A stretch of 64,000 nt of DNA from SIG77 sp045589595 (GTDB taxonomy: Bacteria; Verrucomicrobiota; Lentisphaeria; Victivallales; UBA1829). The stretch lies in the NCBI GenBank assembly GCA_045589595.1, contig JAZNPK010000035.1, positions 62,001 to 126,000 on the forward strand, in the 5' to 3' direction. Positions 51,971 through 61,900 of this stretch are shown here, one piece after another. Made by a program: the position numbers and the translations under genes. Numbering within the stretch: the stretch's first letter is position 1; each line of letters begins with the position of its first letter. The notes under the pieces were generated by a model, which searched no databases, was not told where the DNA came from, and was given only the letters and a program-made list of their open reading frames with translations.

Positions 51971-54031
51971 TTACTTGATGGTCATGATCGCCTGACCTGC
52001 AGTCACAACATCTTTGGCGTTGACGAGGATGCTGCTGACCGTACCGGCGGCAGGGGATTTGATTTCCGTTTCCATCTTCATGGCTTCGATCACAGCAACC
52101 ACCTGTTCCGCTTCAACGGCATCACCTTCCGCCACTTCCAGACGGACGATGGTACCGGGCATGGGGGCGGCAACTTCCGTACCGCCTGCGGGAGCAGCGG
52201 CGGCTGCGCCTTCTTCCACAATGGAGATGATCGCCTGACCGGCTGTCACGACTTCTTTCGCGCCGACCAGCACTTCTTTCACCGTGCCGGATTTTTCAGC
52301 CTTGATCTCCGTTTCCATCTTCATGGCTTCGATCACAGCGACCACCTGACCTGCTTCGACCACATCACCGGCGTTGACTTCAATGCGGACGATGGTCCCG
52401 GGCATGGGCGCATTGATGGATGCGGCAGCACCGGCTGCGGGAGCAGCTTTCTTCGCACCGCCGACAACCACCTGACTGTTCAGATCAGCGGTGATCACGC
52501 CGCCTTCTTTGACCTGCACATTGAAGGTTTTGCCTTCCACCGTGACGGTGTAAGCGGCGGGAACGCTGTCGTCTTTCTTTGCCGCAGCAACATCGGCGGC
52601 ATAGCGGATACCCATGGGTTTGTCGCCCTTGAGGAACGCGATACCTTTATCACCGCAGGCGGCGGAGATGAAGATGTTTTCTTCGGTGACTTCCAGACCG
52701 TTCTTCTTCAGGATCTCGGTGTTGTATGCGATACCCAGTTCCGGGTTGGCATCGTTCAGTTCCACAACGGATTTCGTGGTGGGTTCCAGACCGAGCTGTT
52801 CGGCTGCCCACTGGACGAGGACCGGGTCCGGAGCGACCGGCGTTTTGCCGAAGTAGCCGAGGACCATTTTGCCGTAGCCCTTGGGATCCATTTTCCAGGA
52901 ACCGTCTTTGTTCTTGCCCTGAACGGCGTTACGGAACGCCTGCTGGAAGTAGAACTGGGAGACCGGTGTGACGGAGGTACCGAAACCGCCGCGGGCAACG
53001 ACTTCACGCATTTCCGCGATACAGGCATCGTATTTGTCCAGACAGTTGTTGTCGCGCATCATCTGGGTATTGGCAGTGAGCGCGCCGCCGGGCATGGGGC
53101 TGAAGATGATTTCAGGGGAGACCTGCATGGATTCGGGAGGCATGAAGTATTTGCTCATGCACTTCTTGAACAGATTTTCCACCGCGAGGATCTTTTCAGG
53201 ATCGATGTCAAGCGTGTAATCCGGATCGCCGTCCAGCACATGATACATGGCAAGGATGTCGGCTTCGCAGGTGCCGCCGGAAAGGGGCGCCATGGCGAGG
53301 TCGATGATGTCGGCACCGCCGCGGATGGCAGCGTAGTTGCAGGCGATAGCGCCGCCGGCAGTATCGTGCGTATGGAACTGGATCTCTTTCGCACCTGCAC
53401 CGTAGGTCTTATCCAGCAGTTCGCGCGCCATTTTGACTGTTTCGTACACAGTCTGGGGCTTGGATGTGCCGGAGGCATCTTTGAATGCCAGAGAATCGAA
53501 GGGGATACCGCTGTCAACGATTTCCTGCAGACGGTCGATGTAGAACTTGGGCGTATGAGCATAGGGTTCGTTCAGACCGGGAGCAAGCCCCATCATGGTG
53601 ACGGTGATCTGGTGTTTCAGACCGTGTTTTGCGATGGCTTTACCGGAAACATCCAGGTTGCGGACGTCGTTCAGTGCATCGAAGTTACGGATCTGGGTGA
53701 TCCCGTGTTTGGCGAACAGTTTCGCATGAAGATCGATGATATCGGAGGACTGGGAGGAGAGACCCACTACGTTGACGCCGCGGGACAGCGTCTGCAGGTT
53801 CACGTCCGGACCGACGATTTGACGCCATTTGTCCATTTCCTCAAACGCATTTTCCTGCGTGTAGAAGAACAGACTCTGGAAACGGGCACCGCCGCCGATC
53901 TCGATGTGATTGATGCCGGCTTTTGCAGCGGCTTCCAGGGCGGGGGCAAAGTCTTCAGTTTTGGCGCGGGCGCCGATGCAGGACTGGAATCCGTCACGGA
54001 AAGAGCAGTCCATGAATTTGATCTTTTTCAT
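51971..54031 (-). CDS. oadA: Biotin-dependent decarboxylase/carboxyltransferase alpha subunit with two biotinyl domains
   Basis: This 686-aa protein has a carboxyltransferase TIM barrel (MDCSFRDGFQS, FKDASGT with the lysine, QFHTHDTAGG metal site), a conserved helical domain and then two biotinyl domains in tandem. Each domain carries EAMKMETEI with the biotin lysine at about 571 and 652. Usual OadA has one. The enzyme moves CO2 from oxaloacetate (or a similar acid) to biotin, which OadB decarboxylates with Na+ export. The start at 54031 (MKKIKF) follows GAGAACT. An in-frame TTG at 54040 is less likely. The acid substrate is inferred from family. Confidence 0.94.
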   Translation of the reverse strand: MKKIKFMDCSFRDGFQSCIGARAKTEDFAPALEAAAKAGINHIEIGGGARFQSLFFYTQENAFEEMDKWRQIVGPDVNLQTLSRGVNVVGLSSQSSDIIDLHAKLFAKHGITQIRNFDALNDVRNLDVSGKAIAKHGLKHQITVTMMGLAPGLNEPYAHTPKFYIDRLQEIVDSGIPFDSLAFKDASGTSKPQTVYETVKMARELLDKTYGAGAKEIQFHTHDTAGGAIACNYAAIRGGADIIDLAMAPLSGGTCEADILAMYHVLDGDPDYTLDIDPEKILAVENLFKKCMSKYFMPPESMQVSPEIIFSPMPGGALTANTQMMRDNNCLDKYDACIAEMREVVARGGFGTSVTPVSQFYFQQAFRNAVQGKNKDGSWKMDPKGYGKMVLGYFGKTPVAPDPVLVQWAAEQLGLEPTTKSVVELNDANPELGIAYNTEILKKNGLEVTEENIFISAACGDKGIAFLKGDKPMGIRYAADVAAAKKDDSVPAAYTVTVEGKTFNVQVKEGGVITADLNSQVVVGGAKKAAPAAGAAASINAPMPGTIVRIEVNAGDVVEAGQVVAVIEAMKMETEIKAEKSGTVKEVLVGAKEVVTAGQAIISIVEEGAAAAAPAGGTEVAAPMPGTIVRLEVAEGDAVEAEQVVAVIEAMKMETEIKSPAAGTVSSILVNAKDVVTAGQAIMTIK

Positions 54032-54079
54032 AGTTCTCAAATTGCCTTTATGTTGAATGTTTTTTGTAAGATTTCAAGT

Positions 54080-54337
54080 TCATTTGCTGCGGTGGAGTTT
54101 CACCGCTTCGATGGCTGCCTGCGCAAGGATCTTGTCCTGTGCGGAAAGTCCGCCGTCTTTCTTCGCGGGTGCTGCGGCTTTTTTCTTCGCCGGCTGCGCT
54201 TTCATCAGTGCATTTTTGTACGGTTCGAGCACTTTGGACATGAGTTTCATCAGCAGGATCATGATGACCAGGAATGTGTACACCATGCCCATACCGAGAA
54301 CCATCGCCTTGAGACCATCCAATATCATCTGGCCCAT
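54080..54337 (-). CDS. oadG: OadG-like gamma subunit
   Basis: This 85-aa protein starts at MGQMILDG, with an AAAGGA site upstream. It has one transmembrane helix (AMVLGMGMVYTFLVIMILLM), the conserved GMGMVYxFL motif of OadG and a charged C-terminal tail with an Ala/Lys/Pro linker. Gamma subunits hold the alpha and beta parts together at the membrane. The open frame continues upstream to 54415, but those residues overlap birA. It lies between birA and oadA, where a gamma subunit is expected. Confidence 0.85.
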   Translation of the reverse strand: MGQMILDGLKAMVLGMGMVYTFLVIMILLMKLMSKVLEPYKNALMKAQPAKKKAAAPAKKDGGLSAQDKILAQAAIEAVKLHRSK

Positions 54338-54381
54338 TTGTGTTGTTCCTTTCGGTTTTTTGCGGCTGTGCCGCGTTTTTG

Positions 54382-55146
54382 TTATTTCAATGCGTTTTGT
54401 TTTTTGTTCAGCCATGAACCTTTGACGATCCGCACATCGCCGCAGCGGAAAGTCAGAAGATCCTGATCATCCGTTCTGACTTCGATGGCACCGTCCTCAA
54501 GGATCTGCGTCAGCACACCCCTGATCCGTTGTCCGTCCGGCGTATCGAAAAGGATCTCTCTGCCCAGCAGACGATTCTCCTCTTTCCATCGTTCAAAAAT
54601 CAGTTCCGGAGATTTTGAGTAAGTAATATAGCACGCGTTCAGTGATTTTGCCAGTTCAGAAAGTAAAAAAGTTACATCTGTTTTCCGCTTCAACAGAGAA
54701 TAAAGGGAGGTCGCCGCCTGATCAATGGATGCAAGATCTGTTTCTGTGAGATTCACATTGATCCCCATACCGGTGACCATGCCGCCGATCTTTCCGCCGG
54801 AGATCACGCCTTCGCTGAGGAGTCCGGCGATCTTGGCATCGCCGCAATAAATGTCATTGGGCCACTTGATGAAAAAGTCCGCCTCCGGCGCGATGGAACG
54901 GAGAAGATCCAGCACCGCCAGCGAGACTGCGCAGGTCGCCCCGAAGGGATCAGTCAGTTGTTTCATCACAAAGGTCGCGGTGAGATTGGTCCCCGGCGGC
55001 GAGATCCATTTTCTTCCGAGTCTGCCCCTGCCGGCTGTCTGATATTCTGCGCTGACAAGTGTCCCGTCCGCCAGTTCCGGAAAATGATCTTTCGCATAAG
55101 TGTTTGTGGAATCAACTTCTTTCAGTGAGAGTATTTCTGTTTCCAT
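54382..55146 (-). CDS. birA: Biotin-[acetyl-CoA-carboxylase] ligase
   Basis: This 254-aa class I (no DNA-binding domain) biotin protein ligase has VDSTNTYAKDHF, the biotin/ATP loop AGRGRLGRKWISPPG, IKWPNDIYCGDAKIAGLL and GMGINVNL. It attaches biotin to EAMKM lysines, and the next genes encode a two-site biotin carrier, so the context fits exactly. The ATG at 55146 (METEILSL) has GGAGG 8 nt upstream. The longer open frame to 55191 is not supported. Lack of the N-terminal HTH means it does not itself repress biotin genes. Confidence 0.94.
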   Translation of the reverse strand: METEILSLKEVDSTNTYAKDHFPELADGTLVSAEYQTAGRGRLGRKWISPPGTNLTATFVMKQLTDPFGATCAVSLAVLDLLRSIAPEADFFIKWPNDIYCGDAKIAGLLSEGVISGGKIGGMVTGMGINVNLTETDLASIDQAATSLYSLLKRKTDVTFLLSELAKSLNACYITYSKSPELIFERWKEENRLLGREILFDTPDGQRIRGVLTQILEDGAIEVRTDDQDLLTFRCGDVRIVKGSWLNKKQNALK

Positions 55147-55169
55147 TGCAGTGACCTCCATATCCCGGT

Positions 55170-55198
55170 AATATACTCCATCCCACCCCAAAATTCAA
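55170..55198 (-). promoter_or_regulatory. Putative promoter of birA-oadGAB
   Basis: On the minus strand TTGAAT (55193-55198) and TATATT (55170-55175) are spaced 17 nt apart, 24 nt upstream of the birA start. Repeat locus F begins 2 nt beyond the -35 box. Confidence 0.6.
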
Positions 55199-55199
55199 G

Positions 55200-55580
55200 C
55201 ACACAGAGTGTGCCCACACACACAGAGTGTGCCATATAGTGCCATTTCGTAACGCTGTCGCTTACTCAATGGCACGATGGACCTGTCGAAGTTTTCCTTA
55301 TATTTCCACCGTTTTTGCAACCGCGTTGCAAAAACTTACGGCAGAAAACGCGGCACGGAGTGCCGCACAGTGTGCGCCATATAGTTCTTCCTCCCAACGC
55401 TTTGCTTGGTCGTCAGAACAAAGAAGTGGTCAAGGTATTCCTTTATTTCCTCCGTCAATGCTGCGCAGCAGCTTTGACTACGGCAGAATATGCGCCCGCA
55501 TATTCTGCTCGCGTCAAGGGCGCTGCCCTTGCTGCGGTCCAGCGGCAGTCCGCTGGTCGCGCAAAGCGCGAAACGATCAC
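55200..55580. repeat. Mosaic hairpin repeat, locus F
   Basis: This 380-bp copy lies in the divergent birA/giant-gene region. It holds GTGCCATT (55239-55246)/AATGGCAC (55268-55275), TTTTTGCAAC-CGC-GTTGCAAAAA (55312-55334), GCGGCAC-GGA-GTGCCGC, the CAGAATATGC/GCATATTCTG stem with loop GCCC, CAAGGGC-GCT-GCCCTTG (55515-55531), CCAGCGG-CAGT-CCGCTGG (55539-55556) and TCGCGC-AAA-GCGCGA. Module order matches locus A and is the reverse complement of locus B. Open frames across it are repeat by-products. Confidence 0.9.
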
Positions 55581-55691
55581 ACTGTCTTTTACCCCTGCGC
55601 GTGTGCGTACGGGATGGTGGAAACGCACGATTTCTTTTTGACGCTTTGTTCTTTTATTGGACGCGGAACTCTGTTCCGTGTTCCCGGGCAA

Positions 55692-55768
55692 CTGCTTTCC
55701 GGCGGGCGACTGGATCTTGCGGGGGTAAGGGGGGAGAACGCCGGAAAGCAGAACTTTTTCTGTTTTTT
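55692..55768 (+). terminator. Possible terminator or large hairpin downstream of repeat locus F
   Basis: A perfect 13-bp inverted repeat (55692-55704 and 55739-55751) with a 34-nt G-rich loop is followed by a T-rich stretch (55754-55768). A smaller GGAAC-TCT-GTTCC hairpin lies about 25 nt before it. No gene ends here on the plus strand, so it either ends an RNA crossing the repeat or is a relic. The remaining 55581-55850 shows nothing else I can name. Confidence 0.45.
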
Positions 55769-55853
55769 TGCCGTTTTGCGGCTGTTATGGTGTTTTTTCT
55801 GACTTATTTTACAAAAAAATGGAATTTTTTTAATTTTTGCAGTTTTTCTGCTG

Positions 55854-55881
55854 TTGACATTTTCCGTATCATGCCTATAAT
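55854..55881 (+). promoter_or_regulatory. Near-consensus promoter of the giant surface-protein gene
   Basis: TTGACA (55854-55859) and TATAAT (55876-55881) are both perfect hexamers spaced 16 nt apart. The transcript would have a leader of about 50 nt and a GCAGGAG ribosome site before the ATG at 55940. The upstream 50 bp are AT-rich. Confidence 0.8.
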
Positions 55882-55939
55882 TAATTACTATGATATATGT
55901 TATTAAAAAAATTTTCATAGAAAGCTGCAGGAGACGATC

Positions 55940-58900
55940 ATGGGCAGACAGCACAAGCAGGATTTCAGATTGGAAGACCGCGTACTTTTTGAAGCGGGGG
56001 CAGTCATACAGGCGGCGGAAGCCGCAGCCGCAGAAAACAATGCGGCGGAACAGAACAGCGGCGCAGAAGATGCCGCATCAGCAGACGATAACGACTCCGC
56101 AGCTGCGGAGTCTCCGGTGAGCGCACCGGAGACTGAAAATGTCCTCCTTGCCGATCCCGGCGCAGCCGGTATTGAGACGGATCCGGCGCTGGACGGTTTG
56201 CTTCAGGGTTTGACGCAACAGGACGGGGAAGACCGTACGCTTGTGATCATCAACTCTTCCGTGCTGGGTGCGGATGATATCGTTGCAGCGATCTCCGAAC
56301 ATGCAGATGTGCTTCAGCTCCGTTCCGGCGGCAATGCACTGGACCAGATCAATGCCTATCTGGATGGCAAAAGCGACGTCTCCTACGCTGCCATTCACAT
56401 CGTCTCCCATGGCAACGACCGGTCCTTCACGCTGAGCGGCGAAAGTATTGACAGTGCGTTTCTTGCAGAAAACCGGGATGCGTTTGCGGAAATCGGTTCT
56501 CATCTCACGGACAATGGCGATATCCTGCTTTACGGTTGTGATCTGGCAAGTACGGCGGAAGGCAGAGCATTGGCGGCTGATCTGGCGGAAATCACCGGCG
56601 CAGATGTGGCGGCAAGTGACGATGCAACGGGCGCGGCGGGCGACTGGGATCTGGAATTTACTGTCGGCACCGTGGAAAGCGATTCCATCCGTTTTGACAA
56701 CTACCGGTACAGCCTTACCACGATCACGGTGACGGAAGCGACTTCTGCAGCGGTGAAAGCAGCCATCACCAGTGCCGCAGACGGCGATGAGATCCTGTTG
56801 AGTTTTGCAGAAAATACCCGGATCGAGGGCGGTTACGAAATTTTTGACGACAAGAGCATCACCATCAATGGCGGCAACAATGTGACGCTGGCAAGCAATG
56901 ACTGGATTTTTTTTGCCAAGCACAGTTCTGCCGGCAGCAAGGAAGTGGACATCCGGTTTGAGGATCTTTCGATCGAATGTACGAAAGAGAACAAGACCGC
57001 CATCAATTTCGGCAGCATTGGTGAGGGCGGCAATTTTTCGCTCACTCTGGAAAATGTGGATCTGTCTTCGACCAGCGCAAACGGTTCAGCTGTCGGGATC
57101 TCTTTCTCGTGTTCGGATCTGACATTGATCAATACGGATATCACCGGATTCGCGAATCAGAGCGTTTATTTCACTTCCCCGGAAGGTACACTGACCGTTC
57201 AGGGCGGGACGATCGAAGTCCATCCCGGTTCCAGCAATCAGAATGGCAAAGCCATCCGGACGAAATCATGGCGGACCGAGGTTGACGGTACGGTTTTCAA
57301 AATTACCGACGGCACCACTACCCGCAATGCCGCAGGTGCCATCATTTATGCAGAGGCGGGCACCGACAGTACATCCGTGACGGATGGAAACAATCTGATC
57401 CTCCGCAACATCACCATGCAGGGGATGAAATTCACCGGAGTTGACACAAGTCTGATCTATCAGACGGGCGGTACCCTCCTGGTGGAAAACTGCCGGTTCG
57501 GTGCGGCGGATGTGGTTGACGGCGAGGGCAATGTGACAACATACAACGGGCTTACATTCGCCGCGACTCAGGGCACCGATGCGCAGCTCGGCTCGGTACT
57601 CCATCTGATCAACTGTTCTGATGTGACGATCAAAGGTACGGCAACTGCCGGAGGCGGCGGAACAGTTTTTGAAAACATCACATACGCAAACCGTGCGATC
57701 GTCGGGGTCACCGGCGGTACCAATGTGCTGATCGAGGGAACGGATTATGTGGATCCGGTGTCCGGCGAAGTGACGCGCGGCGTCCAATTTCTGGATTCCG
57801 CCGCGGCGGAAGGCACAGCTGTTACTGCGTCCGGCAACAACAAAAGCGGCAGTGGTGCGCTCGGTCTGCAGGATGTGCAGCTTACCATGGATGGTGTTCT
57901 GTTCCAGAATATCGATGCCATGGGCAGAGGCGGCGCGGTCTTTCTGTACGCTATCAGAGAAGACGATTCAAGAATTTCCGATACGGACTTCATCAACTGT
58001 TCCGTGACCGGCGGCACCGGCGAATTGACGGACGGTTACGCAGCGGTCGGCGGAGCCATCTTCAACTATTCCAGTTCCCCGCTTTCAACGCTCCTGATCG
58101 AAGACTGTCTGTTTGAAAACTGTTCTGCCATTGCAGTGGATGGCGGTGTGGCTTACGGCGGTGCGATCGCATCCAAAAATGCGGCGGCGTATGAGATCCG
58201 GAACACCGTTTTCCGCGGCAACTCCGCTTCCGGTACCGCTTCCGGTACCGGTTTGGGATACGGCGGTGCTTTTGCTGCTGTGAGCAATGACAGAACCAAG
58301 CCGTATCACTACGTCAACATGGAAAATGTTGTATTCGAGAACAACACGGCAGATTACGGCGGAGCAGTATTCAATGCGAACCATAAACTGATCTACGGTA
58401 CGGATGACCCTGCTTACGCTGCGGGCGGCAATGTGTCCGGTTCCGCCATGAACGTCAAACTTTCGTTCACGGATGCAGAGTTTATCAACAACAAAGCCAC
58501 CGTGGACGGCGGTGCGATCTATGCGGCGATCTATACTTACTACTGCAACAGCGGTCTGGTGGAACTTCACAATGTTGATTTCAGCGGAAACCGTGCCGGC
58601 GGACACGGCGGCGCCATCTTTGCATCAGCAGTGTGTATGACGGTCGAAAATACTGCATTTACCAACAATACCGCCGGAGATGACGGCGGCGCGCTGTACT
58701 TTATGGGGCAGAGCGCAGAAAGTGCAAATTCAGTGTTCTCCGCTTCCTACGCATACAGTTCTCTCGCCGTGGAAAACACCTCCTTTGAAAACAATACGGC
58801 GGCGTCCGACGGCGGTGCGATCTACTTTGCCCGTATGAGCAAAGCAGACGGATATACCAAAGATGCCATAGGTTATCTGAAAACATCCTATTTCACGGTG

Positions 58901-61900
58901 GAAAATTCTCTGTTCAACAACAACAGGGCAGCCGGGACCGCGACAACGGAAAATACGACTGCAACCGGCAGAGGCGGCGCCATTTATCTGACGGACAGAA
59001 TGGAGGCTGCCATCATCAATTCCACCATCTCCAACAACAACGCGCTGACAACGGGCGGTGCCGTTTACCTTGCGAATACCGAAGCCACCACCGGATTTTT
59101 TGCATTGCTGAATGTGACGACTGCCAACAATACCACGGCAGCCACCGGTGCAACGTACGATCTGCAGACACTCAAAACCACCGAGATCCTGAACAGTCTT
59201 TTTGCCGGCAACACCGGAGCATACGATATCATGTTCGGCGCGGCGATCAGTGCCACGACCCATTTTGCCATTTACAACGTCTTCGATAAAGCAGGCGACA
59301 AAGCTGCCAATTATGCCATGGGCGGCGTTGCAGAAAATTACAACCTTTTTGAACAGAGCGTTGTTTTTGCTTCCGCCACTCCCGCAGATAACGGCGGCGG
59401 ACAGAAAACACTGGCGGTTACCAAACATTTCGATCCCGCTTCCGCGAGCGGAACGGATTTCCGTTTTGCCTATTCAATGACCGGACGCAATAACTCGCCC
59501 CGGTTCTTTCTGCGGAGCAACGGCGCAAACAATGCTTCCTTCCAGCCCCTGTGGATCAGATTGGATTCCTACGACGCCAAGAACAATACTGCCGAAAAGT
59601 ATTACATGTTCTCGGATGCGCATCAGCTGAATGAAATGGTGACGGACGGACGCGGTTTCTTCCGCGGCAACGCCGATCCCGCCGGAGATACCGGCTGGAC
59701 CGTCACACCGGGCGCATATCAGTACAATGCGGCAAAGGTCATGATCGGCAATTACGGTTATGATTACAGCAACGGTTCCTCCTATGTGGACAATACGTTT
59801 GCCAATGAGCTGCCGTCAACCATTGTCAGCACGATCCATATTGCCGATACCACAGTCAGCAGCAGCGGACCTGTGACCATCGGTGCTTCTGCGGCGATCC
59901 GCGGTACCGGTACGCTCTCCAAACTGACCGGAGCCCAATTCGCCGATACAACGGAAACTTATACCTTGACGGTTTCCGATCTGGCGGTGGAATCTACCGG
60001 TGTGTTCTTCAAAGGTTTGAACCTGAATCTTGCCAATGTGAAGTACACCGGAACCGGTTCCTCCAAGCTGTATTACGGTGCAGTCAGCGGGACCGGCACA
60101 CTCAATATTTCTTATTCCACGCTGGATCTTGAGGGGAACAGCATTATTACCGACTGCTACGGCGGCGGTGCGGACCTGCTGTTGCGCAATACGGAGATCA
60201 ATGTTAACGGCGGTACTGTTGCGTTGCTTTCCGGTTCAGCGGATTCCCTGCGGCTGGAAGATGTTGAATTTGCAGGATCGGTCTATATGTTTGCGGATCT
60301 GACCGGACTCAAGAGCGTGCTGGTGAACGGGTTGACTGTCGCCGCTGCGGATGCCGGATCGGAACCGCTTTTCCGTCTGGTTATGGCAGACGGTGCATCT
60401 GTGGATCTCCGTGACATTACGGTGCGTGAACTTCAGGCGGATCTGTTTGATATTTCTGCGGGCAGCACCTCACCTTTTGATGTGGAACTGGATGATGCGC
60501 AGATCAGTAACTTCGACGGTACATTGTTCCGGATGTCCGGCGATTTCAATATTGCGGTGAGTGATCTGACTGTCCGTGATTCCTCCGGCATGATCCTGGA
60601 TCTGACCCTGGGTGGCACACTGGATCTGGCGGATGCGTCTGTCACGCGGCACAGCGGAACGCTGCTGAGTATTTCCGGCGCGGAATCTGCCAATGTGGAA
60701 CGGCTGACGATCTTTGATTCGGATTTCTCCGGCGCGACCATTTCCGGCAGTACGGTCACGGGTGCGCCCGTTACCTTTACGGATAACGCCGCATTGACGC
60801 TGTCCGATATCCGTATCTCCGGCAATACCAATGCGTTTGTGCAGACGGTGTACACCGGCTCCTATTCGGGCGCGGCTCCGGAGATCGCATTGTCCCTTTT
60901 CCGTTTCCAGAAGAATACGAATGGTGCGTTCCTGTTTGATGCGGGCGGAACGGCGGCGGTCCTTTCTCTGGTCAGTTCTGTTTTTGCGGGCAACAATGTT
61001 TCCGGCACATCCGCCTATACGGGCGGTCTCCTTCAGGTGAAGGGCGGCTCCGGGGCGACGGTATCCGTCCGCAACAGCAGTTTCCTGCTGAACACCGTAC
61101 CCGGAAGTATTCTTGATGCGGATGGCATCGGTACGCTGGAATTGAGCGGTGCGACATTTGATCTGAACGAAGCCTCCGGCGCGGTGGTCCGTTTTACCGG
61201 AAACGATATGTTGAGCGTGAACAGCACATTCAACCGGAATACCGGGACATCCATGATCGACAATGCGGGCAGCGGAAAAGTTGTGGTGATCGCCAATACA
61301 TTTGCCGCTTCTGCGTTTTCCGGGGCAACGGATCTTCACATTACCGGCAGCAATATTGAAGTTGCCGCTTCGCTGGTGCTGGACGGCAGCAGCAATCTTT
61401 TTGATACATCCGTTGCGACCAATCTGCAGAGCAGCAACTATATTGATTCCGGTTCCGGCGTGATGTCAACTATGACCGGCAACGCCGTCAGTTTTACAGA
61501 TGACTACGGCGGACTGATCGGGACGCGTACGCTTCAGGTCACATCCGGCGTGCTGGATGTCAACAACCTTCAGGTGGGTCATTACAACGGATCTGCCGTG
61601 ATTTCTACGGATGGCGGCACCACGTGGACCCGTCTGGGCGGTACTGCTCTGACGGCGGCGGAAGTTGCTTTGATCCAGCGGATCGGTTACGATGCGCGCG
61701 GGTACGGGCGCGCGTCCGGTTCCTTTACATACGGTGCATTTGAACGGGAAGGGATCGTGGCGTATGTGAACGGGACCGGATATACTGCGATTGCCACGGC
61801 GATCACAGCGGCGGGCGACGGCGGCACGGTTGAGATCGTGGATGCCATGATCCTTCAGACAGCCGAACTCGTACTGAATCAGAGTGTCACCATTGTGGGT

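Noticed and set aside
50168..54466. A 1,432-codon open frame on the plus strand, antisense to oadB, oadA and oadG
   Set aside because: It mirrors three genes with clear families. Low use of TTA, CTA and TCA codons in the real genes removes stops from the antisense frame, and its His/Phe/Gly-rich translation is typical of such shadows.
55227..55802. A 191-codon plus-strand frame upstream of the giant gene
   Set aside because: It consists mostly of repeat locus F, has no ribosome site and no recognisable domain.
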